The notes under the pieces were generated by a model that had not been told where the DNA came from, searched no databases, and worked only from the letters and a program-made list of their open reading frames with translations. The translations under genes were made by a program, and so were the position numbers. DNA of 64,000 nucleotides. Origin: JADGRF01 sp035274465. GTDB lineage: Bacteria; Myxococcota_A; Polyangia; Polyangiales; JAFGIB01. Of the stretch, positions 37,758 through 46,725 are shown in pieces. Position 1 is the stretch's first letter; each line of letters begins with the position of its first letter. The DNA is taken from contig DATEOF010000216.1 in assembly GCA_035274465.1 (NCBI GenBank), positions 1-64,000 on the forward strand, read 5' to 3'.

Positions 37758-38495
37758 TCAGCGTAGCACCGCCAGGCGCACGATCTCCGCGCGGTTGGCC
37801 GCGCCCAGCCGGCCCCGTACCTCCGTGAGCAGGTTGCGCACGGTATTCGCCGACAGGCCGAGCGCCTGGCCGATCTCCGCGTTGGTGTGCCCGAGTGCGA
37901 CGCGCTCGACGATCTCGCGCTGGCGCGGGGTCAAGCGCTGGTCCTGGCAGCGCAAGCGCACCACCGGCCCCGCCAGCGCACTGCTCGCCAGCACCTGGTG
38001 GAGTGCATCGCCGACCGTCAGCGCGGGCAAGAGCGCCCGCAACGCGGCCTGATCGCGCTGCGTGAAGCTCGCGGCCGCATGCCGGAATAACGCCACGACG
38101 CTCACGATCTTCTCGCGCACGATCAGGTGACCGGCCAACATCGCGCGCGCCCGAAACGGCCGAGCCACGCGCGCGTCCCAGGCCTTGCGAGCGCGCGACC
38201 CAGCCGGAAACGCCTCGCGATCGCTCGCCACGCCGCCTTGCGAAAGCGCGAGCTCGCGCAACCGCGCGAACAACACCGCGTTCTCATCCCAACCTTTGCG
38301 ACTCGCGTCGATCAACTCCGGCGTCAACCCCAAGAGGGCCGCGCGCTCGAGCGGCACGCGCGGCGAGAGCTCGTGAAACAACGCGGCGTCGAAGCGGATG
38401 CACTCGCCGAGCAACGCCAGCGCACCTCGGCGGTACTCGAGCCCGTCGCTCGCGCGCTGCGCGAGCTCACACAGCGCGCGTTCGATGTTCTGCAT
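37758..38495 (-). CDS. LuxR-type helix-turn-helix regulator
   Basis: From the ATG at 38495 (MQNIERALCELA) the product is 245 residues. The C-terminal ~60 residues are a LuxR/GerE HTH (LTPRQREIVERVALGHTNAEIGQALGLSANTVRNLL). The N-terminal ~185 residues form a GAF/PAS-like sensory region with no recognisable ligand motif. No receiver domain, so it is probably a ligand- rather than phosphorelay-controlled regulator. It lies immediately upstream of the lipoprotein phosphatase gene, its likely target or partner. Confidence 0.85.
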   Translation of the reverse strand: MQNIERALCELAQRASDGLEYRRGALALLGECIRFDAALFHELSPRVPLERAALLGLTPELIDASRKGWDENAVLFARLRELALSQGGVASDREAFPAGSRARKAWDARVARPFRARAMLAGHLIVREKIVSVVALFRHAAASFTQRDQAALRALLPALTVGDALHQVLASSALAGPVVRLRCQDQRLTPRQREIVERVALGHTNAEIGQALGLSANTVRNLLTEVRGRLGAANRAEIVRLAVLR

Positions 38496-38569
38496 GGGCC
38501 GTGAACAGGCTACACCGGCCGGTGAGCTCGAGAGGCTCGTTCGCGTAAAGAAAACGAACGCCCTACCCC

Positions 38570-38908
38570 GTGTGTGGTCGATTTCTTGACGACTCACGCC
38601 GCTCACGGCTGCAGGTTTGGCAGTCCCTGGGTCTGGAACGCGGCTTGCACGTCTTCCCCGACGTGAAGATCCTGGATGCACGTTTTCATCCACGTTCATG
38701 CCGCTCCGAGGGCTCGCTGGTCCTGGCGCGCGTGTACTGCGAGCGGGGTACGACGCAAGTAGAAGCGGTCCACTCCGCATTGGAGAACACCGGGCCCATG
38801 GTGAAGCTGCGCTGCCTGGTCGAACAGGCTGGACCGCACACATTCGAGTCGTTGTTGTCGCTACACAGCGATCACTGGACGTTCGCCGTCTGCCGTGCAG
38901 CGCGCTGA
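38570..38908 (+). CDS. Possible small protein, unknown
   Basis: A GTG-initiated frame of 112 codons in the 506-bp gap 38496-39001. Codon third positions are mostly G or C from about codon 10 onward, as in neighbouring genes, and the sequence (LHVFPDVKILDARF, GSLVLARVYCERGT) looks protein-like. No signal peptide, membrane segment or known motif, and no clear ribosome binding site. It may be a real small cytoplasmic protein or a chance frame. The rest of the gap holds nothing I can identify. Confidence 0.35.
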   Translation: MCGRFLDDSRRSRLQVWQSLGLERGLHVFPDVKILDARFHPRSCRSEGSLVLARVYCERGTTQVEAVHSALENTGPMVKLRCLVEQAGPHTFESLLSLHSDHWTFAVCRAAR

Positions 38909-39001
38909 CGCCGGGGACATGATCTGCAATTTCCATTCCGGCCCGGCAGTTGGCACAGCGGAGCTGACGAGCAGGCAAATGGGCTACGCTTCACGCGGCG
39001 T

Positions 39002-40486
39002 ATGACTCGATCTTCGAAGCTGACGGTACGGCTTGCGCTCGCGTCGATTCTGTCCACGGCAGCGGTTACGGCGGTGTGTATCGTGGCGCTGGTTGCGCTC
39101 GTGGATGTCTCGGACCACACGCGCGCAGTGGTTTCCCGCGAGGTCGATCTGCTGCGCGACGCGGCAGCATTCGACGCGCTCATCTATCAGAAGGGCTTCG
39201 TCGCAGACTACATGCTGACTGGCGACTCGGTGTGGCTCGAGAAGCTCGAGGCCACGCGTGCAGAGTTCGCGCGCTGGGTGACTCGCTCCGAGCCGTGGCT
39301 GGATGGCCAGCAGCACGCATTGCTGGCCGAAATCATACGCGAGAACAACGCCTACGACGCGCTGCGCCGCCGCGCGATCGACCTGTTCGACGCAGGGCGC
39401 AACGACGAGGCGGTCGCGATGATTCCGCTCTATCACCGTCACATCGATGCGCTCTTCGAGCTCGCACAACGCTTCAGCGCGGTGGCTCGCTCCCAGACGC
39501 AAAGCTCGCTGATCTCGGCAGAACGCTCGATCCGCGAGTTGGCTTGGCTACTGGTGGTGACCAGCGTGATCAGCGCACTCGCCAGCCTGATCGTGGGGTA
39601 CCTTTGGGCCCGCCGCGTCGCGCGCCCGTTGTATCAGCTGCAACTCCAGGTCGAGTCCGCTGCGCAGCGCACGCGCATCCACGTGGAGGCAAGCGGCGAC
39701 GACCGCGGCCTTGCAGCTCAAATCGCCGCGCTCGTTCACAAGGCCGAGGAAGCGGACGCGGAGCTCACGCAACAGCGCCGGCGCTTGGTCCAGAGCGAAA
39801 AGATGTCGGCCATCGGCGAGCTGGCGGCCAAGCTCGGCCACGAGATCCTGAACCCCCTCGCGGGCATGAAGGCCGCCGTGCAATTGATGAGCATTCAGGC
39901 CGAATCTGCGGAGCTGAACGCAGCCGATCTGCGATCGATGAGCTCGGCGCTCGAGCGCGAGGTCACGCGTATCGAGGAGCTCGTGCGGCGCCTGCTCGGC
40001 TACGCGCGCCCGCTCACGCTCGAGGTATCCGCGTGCGAGGTGAGCGCGTTTCTCGAGGACGCACGGCAGTCCGTCGAAGGGCAGCTGCGGGAGGCACGCT
40101 GGCGCTTCGTGCGCGACGTCTCCGAGAATCTACCCTGTATCGAAGTCGATCGGCTCCTGATCACACAGCTCTTCGTCAACCTGCTGCGCAATGCGGTCGA
40201 GGCCATGCCGGAGGGAGGCACGATCACGACGCGGGCGTCACTGCGCGAGTCGCTCGCACGGCGCGAGGTCGTCGCGATCGAGATCCTGGACGAAGGCCCC
40301 GGCCTCCCCCCAGACGTCATGGCGCGTGTGTTTACGCCGTTTCATTCGACGAAGCCGGCCGGCCACGGCCTGGGTCTGGCGACTTCTCGCAACATCGTGG
40401 TGGAGCACGGCGGGGCGATCGAGGCGCACAATCGCGGCGATCGCAGCGGTGCGAGGTTCGAGGTCTTGTTGCCAGTGTCGAGGTGA
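39002..40486 (+). CDS. Membrane sensor histidine kinase (NtrB-like output)
   Basis: The 494-residue product has a transmembrane segment at ~12-35, a ~145-residue extracytoplasmic helical sensor, a second membrane segment at ~182-202, a HAMP linker, HisKA with phospho-acceptor His280 (LAAKLGHEILNPLAGMK), and HATPase boxes (LFVNLLRNAVEAM, ILDEGPGLPP, GHGLGLATSRNIV). All catalytic boxes are intact. The sensor region resembles four-helix-bundle, CHASE3-like domains. It is followed after three bases by a sigma-54-type response regulator, its obvious partner. Confidence 0.94.
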   Translation: MTRSSKLTVRLALASILSTAAVTAVCIVALVALVDVSDHTRAVVSREVDLLRDAAAFDALIYQKGFVADYMLTGDSVWLEKLEATRAEFARWVTRSEPWLDGQQHALLAEIIRENNAYDALRRRAIDLFDAGRNDEAVAMIPLYHRHIDALFELAQRFSAVARSQTQSSLISAERSIRELAWLLVVTSVISALASLIVGYLWARRVARPLYQLQLQVESAAQRTRIHVEASGDDRGLAAQIAALVHKAEEADAELTQQRRRLVQSEKMSAIGELAAKLGHEILNPLAGMKAAVQLMSIQAESAELNAADLRSMSSALEREVTRIEELVRRLLGYARPLTLEVSACEVSAFLEDARQSVEGQLREARWRFVRDVSENLPCIEVDRLLITQLFVNLLRNAVEAMPEGGTITTRASLRESLARREVVAIEILDEGPGLPPDVMARVFTPFHSTKPAGHGLGLATSRNIVVEHGGAIEAHNRGDRSGARFEVLLPVSR

Positions 40487-40489
40487 GTC

Positions 40490-41893
40490 ATGCGAGCGAG
40501 TGTACTGGTCGTCGATGATGAGCCCTTGATCCGGCAAACGCTGGTGGCTGCACTCACGCGCGAAGGCTACGGCGTGAGCTCCGCCGCCAGCGCAGCGGCT
40601 GCCGGCGAGATGTTCGCGAGCGAACGACCGGACGTGGTCATCATCGATTTGATTCTGGGGGACGGGCACGGCCTCGACCTACTGCGACATATGCGGAGCG
40701 AGGCGCCGGAGACGAAATTCCTCGTGATCACCGCGCAAGGCTCGGTCGAGGAGGCAGTGAACGCCATGAAGCTCGGTGCGTACGACTTCGTGCGCAAGCC
40801 GTTCGACCTCGCCGAGGTCATCGCAGGCATTCGCAACGCGCTGCACATGACGTCGCTGGAGCAGCAAGTGGCGTACTTCGCCAGACGCGATCGCGGCCGC
40901 TCTCAACAGACCGTCGTCGCGTCTGCGTCGCGCGCCATGCAGCGTGTATTGCAGGAAGCAAGGCTGATCGCGAGCAACGATGTGCCGGTCGTGCTCGTGC
41001 TCGGAGAGAGCGGCAGCGGCAAGCAGTTGCTGGCGCGCATGCTGCACGAAAGCTCACCGGCAGCCAGCGGCGCATTCGTGGAGCTGAACTGCTCGGCGAT
41101 CCCCGACACGTTGGTGGAGAGCGAGCTGTTCGGCCATGAACGCGGTGCCTTCTCCGACGCGCGCAGCCGCAAGCTCGGCCTGGTCGAGATCGCGGACGGT
41201 GGCACGCTGTTTCTCGACGAGATCGGCGACCTGAACCTCGCGGCTCAAGCCAAGCTACTGACGTTTCTCGAGCAGCGGAGCTTCCGGCGTCTGGGCAGCA
41301 CGGTCTTGAAGCAAGTGAACGCGCGCGTGATCGCAGCCACGAACCGAGACCTCGCGAGCATGGTTCAGGCGAAGTCGTTCCGCGAGGATCTCTGGTATCG
41401 CCTCGGCGGCATGACGCTGCGCATTCCGCCGTTGCGCGAACGCACCGAGGACATTGCCGTGCTCATCCAGGCCTTCCTGGCCGAGGCGAATCGCACGTAC
41501 GGCCGTCGCTGGACGGGCATCTCCGATCAGGCGCTCGGCGTGCTCACGCGCTACCGCTGGCCCGGCAACATTCGTGAGCTCCGCGCCGTCATCCACCGCA
41601 TTGCGCTGATGAACGAGACAGAGATCATGGACCTGGCGCACCTGCCGAGCGAGTTGATCAGCGCGGCGCTGGCCGAGCCGGAGCCCGCGTCGCAGAGCGA
41701 GCTTGCGCGTGGAACGCCGCTCGGCGGCATCCCGACGCTGGCCGAGGTCGAAGCGGTCCACATCCGGCGCGTCCTCGCGCTGTGCAACGGCAACAAGACC
41801 GCCGCGGCTCAGCTGCTCGGAATAACGCGCCAAACACTCGCGAAGAAGCTCGACGCCGAGGACGCTGGTAGGCCTCGTCTGGGCTCCGCGTGA
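40490..41893 (+). CDS. NtrC-like response regulator with altered GAFTGA loop
   Basis: The 467-residue product has a receiver domain (Asp53 in IIDLILGDG), a AAA+ domain with Walker A GESGSGKQ (172-179) and Walker B GGTLFLDEIG, and a Fis-type HTH (NKTAAAQLLGITRQTLAKKL). The loop that contacts sigma-54, normally GAFTGA, reads GAFSDA (219-224). The Thr-to-Ser change is conservative but Gly-to-Asp is not, and the following segment is also atypical (RSRKLG). ATPase motifs look intact. It may act on sigma-70 promoters or as a repressor, as with TyrR-type relatives that lack GAFTGA. A GAGGTGAG site overlaps the kinase stop. The ABC exporter 36 bp downstream is a plausible target. Confidence 0.92.
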   Translation: MRASVLVVDDEPLIRQTLVAALTREGYGVSSAASAAAAGEMFASERPDVVIIDLILGDGHGLDLLRHMRSEAPETKFLVITAQGSVEEAVNAMKLGAYDFVRKPFDLAEVIAGIRNALHMTSLEQQVAYFARRDRGRSQQTVVASASRAMQRVLQEARLIASNDVPVVLVLGESGSGKQLLARMLHESSPAASGAFVELNCSAIPDTLVESELFGHERGAFSDARSRKLGLVEIADGGTLFLDEIGDLNLAAQAKLLTFLEQRSFRRLGSTVLKQVNARVIAATNRDLASMVQAKSFREDLWYRLGGMTLRIPPLRERTEDIAVLIQAFLAEANRTYGRRWTGISDQALGVLTRYRWPGNIRELRAVIHRIALMNETEIMDLAHLPSELISAALAEPEPASQSELARGTPLGGIPTLAEVEAVHIRRVLALCNGNKTAAAQLLGITRQTLAKKLDAEDAGRPRLGSA

Positions 41894-41929
41894 TACACCG
41901 CCGCCGGCGAATGCTATCGTCCGCTGCCC

Positions 41930-43726
41930 ATGGACGCCACTCTGGGCACATCGCTGCCACCACCTGCCGCGCGCAGCGTTCGCCCGTTGCTGGGACTGCT
42001 TCCGTACCTGCGCCCCTACCGCATGCGCATCGCGTTCGGCGGGCTGTGCCTGGCGCTCGCTGCGCTCAGCACGCTGGCCTTTCCCTGGGCGCTGCGTTCG
42101 CTGATCGATCGCGGCCTGATCGCCGCCGATCCAGCCGAGCGCGTGTTGGCCGTGCGCGATCACTTCTTCGCGCTGTTCGCTGTCGGGGTGGCGCTCGGAG
42201 TGTCCTCGGCCGGCCGCATTTACATGGTGACCTGGATCAGCGAGCGCCTGTCGGCCGACCTGCGGAACGCGGTCTACGCACACCTGCTCGAGCAAGATCG
42301 GCAGTTCTTCGAGACCGCGCAGACCGGCGAGGTGCTGTCTCGCCTGATCACCGACACGACGCTCGTGCAGACATCCGCGGGTGTCGGCGTCAGCATGGGC
42401 CTGCGCAGCAGCGTCGTCTCGTTGGGCGCCTTGATCATGTTGATCGTGACCAACCCCCACGTGATGTTGCAGGTCCTGGGCACGCTGCTGTTGGTCGTGG
42501 TGCCAGCCGTGTTGATCGGGCGGCGCGTCCGCAAGCTCAGCCGAGCCAGTCAGGATCGGGTCGCCGATGCGAGCGCGATCGCCGCCGAAGTGCTGAACGC
42601 GATCGCGGTGGTGCAGAGCTACACCCAGGAAGCGCGCGAGGCGCGCCGGTTTGCGGCCGCGAGCGAGCGCGCCTTCGCCACCGCGATTCGACGCACGCGC
42701 CTGCGCTCGGGCATGTTCGCGTTCATCGTGAGCGCAACCTTCGGCGCGCTGCTCTGGAGCCTGTACGAGGGCACGCAGGCAGTCATGAGGGGTGAGTTGA
42801 GCGCGGGCCATCTCGGACAGACCGTCGTGTACGCGATGCTGCTCGTCGCCAACGTGGGTGTGTTGGCCGAGGTCTACGGGGAGCTGCTGCGCGCGGCCGG
42901 CGCGACCGAACGCTTGCTCGAGCTCCTGGCCACGGTGCCGCGCATCCTCGAGCCTGCAGCCCCGCAGCCGCTACCGTCGCACGCGAGCGGCGCCAGCGTC
43001 CGCTTCGAGCGAGTCACGTTCCGCTACCCCTCGCGCCCGGATCACGCCGCGCTCTCGCACTTCGATCTCGAGCTTCGACCCGGCGAGACCGTCGCCCTGG
43101 TAGGGCCGAGCGGTGCGGGCAAGAGCACGGTGCTCTCGCTGCTGCTGCGCTTCTACGACGCCGCGGAGGGCCACATCAGCCTGGACGGCGTGCCGCTGAC
43201 AGCTGCATCGATCCAGAGCCTGCGCGACCGAATCGGCATCGTTCCGCAAGACAGCGTGATGTTCTCGGCAGATGCCCTGGACAACATCCGTTACGGCCGC
43301 CCCGAGGCGAGCGAAGCCGAGGTGATCGCTGCCGCCAAGGCAGCGTTCGCCCACGACTTCATCACGGCACTGCCCGCGGGCTATCGAACCTTCCTCGGCG
43401 AGCGAGGAGTCCGCCTGTCCGGCGGCCAGCGCCAGCGCATCAGCATCGCGCGCGCAATCCTCAAGAACCCACCGCTGCTCATCCTGGATGAGGCCACCAG
43501 TGCGCTCGACGCCGAGAGCGAACGCACGGTCCAGGCCGCGCTCGAGCACGCGATGCGCGACCGGACCACCCTCGTCATCGCCCACCGCCTGTCCACCGTC
43601 CAGCGAGCCGACCGCATCGTGGTCATGGAAGACGGCCGGATCGTGGAAAGCGGCACGCACGCCTCACTCGTGGCGCGCGACGGCCTGTACGCGCGCCTTG
43701 CAGCACTGCAACTCGCGGAGGTATGA
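41930..43726 (+). CDS. ABC exporter, fused membrane and ATPase domains (MsbA/LmrA type)
   Basis: The 598-residue half-transporter has about six membrane helices in residues 25-340 and a nucleotide-binding domain with Walker A GPSGAGKST (392-400), Q-loop IVPQDSVMF, signature LSGGQRQR, Walker B LLILDEATSALD and H-loop IAHRLSTV. All catalytic elements are intact. It should work as a homodimer in the inner membrane, exporting lipid, drug or peptide; no peptidase domain is present, so a bacteriocin processor is unlikely. It lies behind the kinase/regulator pair and may be controlled by it. Its stop is one base from the stop of the convergent pseudogene. Confidence 0.95.
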   Translation: MDATLGTSLPPPAARSVRPLLGLLPYLRPYRMRIAFGGLCLALAALSTLAFPWALRSLIDRGLIAADPAERVLAVRDHFFALFAVGVALGVSSAGRIYMVTWISERLSADLRNAVYAHLLEQDRQFFETAQTGEVLSRLITDTTLVQTSAGVGVSMGLRSSVVSLGALIMLIVTNPHVMLQVLGTLLLVVVPAVLIGRRVRKLSRASQDRVADASAIAAEVLNAIAVVQSYTQEAREARRFAAASERAFATAIRRTRLRSGMFAFIVSATFGALLWSLYEGTQAVMRGELSAGHLGQTVVYAMLLVANVGVLAEVYGELLRAAGATERLLELLATVPRILEPAAPQPLPSHASGASVRFERVTFRYPSRPDHAALSHFDLELRPGETVALVGPSGAGKSTVLSLLLRFYDAAEGHISLDGVPLTAASIQSLRDRIGIVPQDSVMFSADALDNIRYGRPEASEAEVIAAAKAAFAHDFITALPAGYRTFLGERGVRLSGGQRQRISIARAILKNPPLLILDEATSALDAESERTVQAALEHAMRDRTTLVIAHRLSTVQRADRIVVMEDGRIVESGTHASLVARDGLYARLAALQLAEV

Positions 43727-43727
43727 G

Positions 43728-44734
43728 TCAAAACGTCGACACGGCCGCCAGCTGCAGGTCCTCGCCCTGCGGCGGTGGCCACCAGCGGACCGGCGCTCGA
43801 CCCTGCCAGGACAGGAACGCGAGCCGTGGGTCCTCCAGCGAGTAGTCGAACGTGAAGTCGACGCGCGTCGGCGCTCCGGTCGGGTCCACGTCGCGCACGC
43901 GCACCAGCATGTGGTCCACCTGCACGCTGTCACCCGCGTGAAACGGCGCGCGGTGCAGGCGTTCGATCGGCGTGGCCATCCAGCTACGCTCCACCCGCAG
44001 CTCCAGGCTGCGCTCGCCGCTGCGCCGCACCGAAACCGGCTGACCGCCCGCGTAGAGCATGAGCAGCGGCGGACGCGGCGCGCCCTGAGCCTTGCGCATG
44101 TCGGCCTGGTAGTGAGGCGTGAGGTGGAACGGGGCGTTGAGCAGCACGGTCACCGGACCTTCCGCGACCGGCAACGCGCGATCAAGGGCACTGGCCCCAC
44201 CCCCGAGCACCACGCTCTGGCACACGAACAACATCGGGACGAACAGCAGCGGCATGTACACGCCGTGCATGCGCCAGAGCGACCGCGCCACCAGGCGCCG
44301 CAGCTTGCCGGTTGCCTCGATCTCCTCCGCCACCCAGGGCCCCACCAGGCCGCAGGCGCCGAGCGAGACGAAGAAGGTCAGCCCATCCTGGGGCACAGTC
44401 GTGAGGAGCGGGAACGCGCTCAGGCAGGCGCCGAACGCGAGCCAGGCATCCTGCCGTCGCGCACGCAGGCGTGCAGCCATCAGCGGCAGGAGCACCGCAA
44501 GGATGGCGAGCGCGCCGGCGATCACGACCGGCGGACCCCACGCATAGATCGCGTAGACCGACATGCCCGAGATGGTGAGCGCACCGGCCAGGCCAAAGGC
44601 CCGCCGCGCTCGATCAGCCCGCGCAGGTCGTAGTCGTCCGCCTGCATTCCGATCCACACGGAAGGCAGGCCACACACCATCGCCAGAAGTACGATTAAGC
44701 GCTCGACGTGGCTCGCGCGGAGCCAACGCGACAT
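43728..44734 (-). pseudogene. Membrane protein remnant, frame-broken and internally shortened
   Basis: The N-terminal piece (ATG at 44734, MSRWLRASHVERLIVLLAM, motif GMQADDYDLRGLIERG) is in a different frame from the rest, which begins near 44605 (RAFGLAGALTISGM) and runs to 43728. The C-terminal piece has about five membrane helices and a soluble tail (FHAGDSVQVDHM, FDYSLEDPRLAFLSW). From memory, polytopic proteins of this type in related genomes are about 600 residues, with ~200 more residues of helices between the DDY motif and this tail. Here the two parts directly abut. A deletion that also shifted the frame explains both facts. Codon bias remains coding-like, so the event would be recent. 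Confidence 0.6.
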
Positions 44735-44782
44735 GCGAACGTAGAGCATGCGTCCAGGGACAACGCCCGCGAGCCAAGTTCC

Positions 44783-44920
44783 TCACAGGTCCGGTGTCCA
44801 GCGCAGGCTGAACTCGACGATGAAGGACAACACCAACCAGCCGACGCCCACGAGTCGCAGCACGCTCGAGCCATAGAATTCCGCAACGCAGCAAGCAACG
44901 CCGCGGCACCGCCGTTTCAT
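44783..44920 (-). CDS. Possible 45-residue single-pass membrane peptide
   Basis: An ATG at 44920 opens 45 codons giving MKRRCRGVACC, then a hydrophobic helix (VLRLVGVGWLVLSFIVEF) and a short tail. It lies between the regulator/lipoprotein operon (which ends at 44927) and the decayed membrane gene, all on the minus strand. It may be a real small membrane protein, or a leftover of the gene decaying next to it. No clear ribosome binding site. Confidence 0.25.
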   Translation of the reverse strand: MKRRCRGVACCVAEFYGSSVLRLVGVGWLVLSFIVEFSLRWTPDL

Positions 44921-44926
44921 GTGGCG

Positions 44927-45616
44927 CTAACGCATGCGACGCAGCCGCATGTCCGAGGTCGTGCCGAAGAAGGAGGACGCGAACTGTCCTTCCAGCGTGT
45001 CAGGGGTCACAGTCAGCTGGACCGGCACGCGCCTGCTCAGGTCCGCCTTCCAACCATCGGTGTGTGTGCAGACGGGCTTTCCCTCGCAGCCTTGGGGCAG
45101 GCACGGCGATTTTTCCGTTTTGCACCAGTGATCCCAGACCTCGTACGGCGAGTACGAAAACCTCAGTTGCTTGGGCGTTCGCACCAGATCGAGCAGGTGA
45201 TACTCGGCGCCTTCCGTGGCCTTCTTGGTGCTGCAGCTCCAGAAACTCTCAGGCTGCGGCCCGAGCGCGAACGCGCGCTCTCCCGGGGATTCCGGGAGCG
45301 TGCGCCCGTTCAGCTCTCCGATCTGAAAGTGGCCGCCATCGCGCTCGAGTACGAGCTCGACACGATAGGTCTTGCCCGGTGGCGACCATGTCGGGCTCTG
45401 CGGTGAGTCGTCCAGCGCGGGATCGCAGAGCGGAACACCGGCACTCCAGAGCTGACCGACCCACACTTCAGACTCCGAGGCCGGCGCAGCCGATCCGCCC
45501 GCGGCGCCGCCCGCACGCGCAGCAAAGCTCATCGAGGATGACTCGTCCAGGCCGTCACGGTGCGAGTCCGCACACGCCAGGACACAGCACAGAATTGCCA
45601 GTGCGCAAGTCCTCAT
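44927..45616 (-). CDS. Lipoprotein, paralogue-like partner of the Cys-rich lipoprotein upstream
   Basis: From the ATG at 45616 the product is 229 residues, with lipobox VLAC and a short Gly/Ala linker (AARAGGAAGGSAAPAS). The mature part contains SPYEVWDHWC and several Cys (SCST, PCLPQGC, PVCTH). The same phrase SP[YF]E[LV]WxxWC occurs in the gene just upstream, so the two probably share a domain. The ATG overlaps the upstream stop by four bases (ATGA), implying coupled translation. Function unknown; it is the last gene of a three-gene operon headed by a putative regulator. Confidence 0.8.
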   Translation of the reverse strand: MRTCALAILCCVLACADSHRDGLDESSSMSFAARAGGAAGGSAAPASESEVWVGQLWSAGVPLCDPALDDSPQSPTWSPPGKTYRVELVLERDGGHFQIGELNGRTLPESPGERAFALGPQPESFWSCSTKKATEGAEYHLLDLVRTPKQLRFSYSPYEVWDHWCKTEKSPCLPQGCEGKPVCTHTDGWKADLSRRVPVQLTVTPDTLEGQFASSFFGTTSDMRLRRMR

Positions 45617-46725
45617 GGGCTCACCCTCCGGAGCTCGGTGGGCACTCCCGGCTCGGCGAGCCACTGCAGCCGTCCACTGCTGCGATCCGCCGAAAACACG
45701 ATCTCCTGGAACGTCATGCGCGATGGGAGATCGCAACCCTGCGCGTCGCACTCGCAAACCGCCGGGCTGCAGCGCGGGTTGCCCGGTTCGCTGCACACGC
45801 ACGGCTGCTGGTCCTCGCACACGGGCTCGACATCCGCGGAACGACACAGCACGATCTTGCCGAGATCGAACGCGGCCTGCGCTTCCGCGGCCTGCGGCAC
45901 GCAGTAAAACAAGGTGCGACCCGCGATCTGCCAAGGGTACGGGCGCTGGAGCGTGCACCAGTCGCGCCATAGCTCGAAGGGACTCCAGCCGAACGTGAGG
46001 CGATCGCCGGTGACATGGCCATCGAGCACGCGATAGTCCAGATCCGCGATGGAATCACGCACCAGGGAATAGTCGTCCGGGCTGACTTCGTGCGGATAGC
46101 CGCGATCTGGATCCGTGGCTGGCGCGTAAGGCCCGCTGAAGTCCTCGCTCGGCTGCGAGTGAAATCGGCCCTGCACGACGCCGGAGGCGTTGCGCTCGAT
46201 CACGAGCTTCATGCACGAATCCCATGGGCCGGGAGAGCAATCAGGATTCACCCAGGTGCCGAGCATCGAGTCATCCGCGTTGTCGATCGCGTCTCGCGGC
46301 CGGGTCACTTGCAGCGGTTCGCTCCAGGAGACCTCGTCACTCACACCGGTGAGCGCGCCTGCGAGCACCGGGACGCAGGCACCGCGCACACAACTGCGCC
46401 TCTGGCCGCACTCGCGGTCGGACTCGCACTGCGCGAGGCACACGGCGTGCGAACCCTCGACGTCGCGATCCTCGCAGCGCTGCCGTAACACCGGCGAGCG
46501 CGTGTCGTAACACTGGCCGCTCTGGCACGAGTCGTCGCCCGTGCAGGCGCGCGTGCAGGTGCCGCAAACGCACACCAACCCCTCATCTCCGCATTCGCTA
46601 TCGTGGCTGCAGAGCGCGAGCCAGTGCGTCTCGCCGCCCACCTCGGGCCCACGATTGGGTGAACAGCTCACGCCGCCGAGCGCCGCAAAGCAGACCGCGA
46701 TCCACACCGTCCTGGCGTCAAGCAT
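45613..46725 (-). CDS. Cys-rich lipoprotein
   Basis: The 370-residue product has a signal peptide with lipobox GGVSC. Residues ~38-118 are Cys-dense (ALCSHDSECG, VCVCGTCTRAC, DSCQSGQC, CLAQCESDRECG), an EGF- or EB-module-like disulfide-rich region. A second domain (~150-370) has GTWVNPDCSPG, WSPFELWRDWC and another Cys cluster (CVCSEPGN, CECDAQGC). The WC motif is shared with the downstream lipoprotein. The start overlaps the upstream regulator-like gene by eight bases, with GGAGG in front. It is probably surface exposed and disulfide bonded. Function unknown. Confidence 0.82.
   Translation of the reverse strand: MLDARTVWIAVCFAALGGVSCSPNRGPEVGGETHWLALCSHDSECGDEGLVCVCGTCTRACTGDDSCQSGQCYDTRSPVLRQRCEDRDVEGSHAVCLAQCESDRECGQRRSCVRGACVPVLAGALTGVSDEVSWSEPLQVTRPRDAIDNADDSMLGTWVNPDCSPGPWDSCMKLVIERNASGVVQGRFHSQPSEDFSGPYAPATDPDRGYPHEVSPDDYSLVRDSIADLDYRVLDGHVTGDRLTFGWSPFELWRDWCTLQRPYPWQIAGRTLFYCVPQAAEAQAAFDLGKIVLCRSADVEPVCEDQQPCVCSEPGNPRCSPAVCECDAQGCDLPSRMTFQEIVFSADRSSGRLQWLAEPGVPTELRRVSP

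Noticed and set aside
38951..38966. TGGCAC box upstream of the sensor kinase at 39002
   Set aside because: Same spacing fault (9 nt between GG and GC) and no TTGC element; probably chance in GC-rich DNA.
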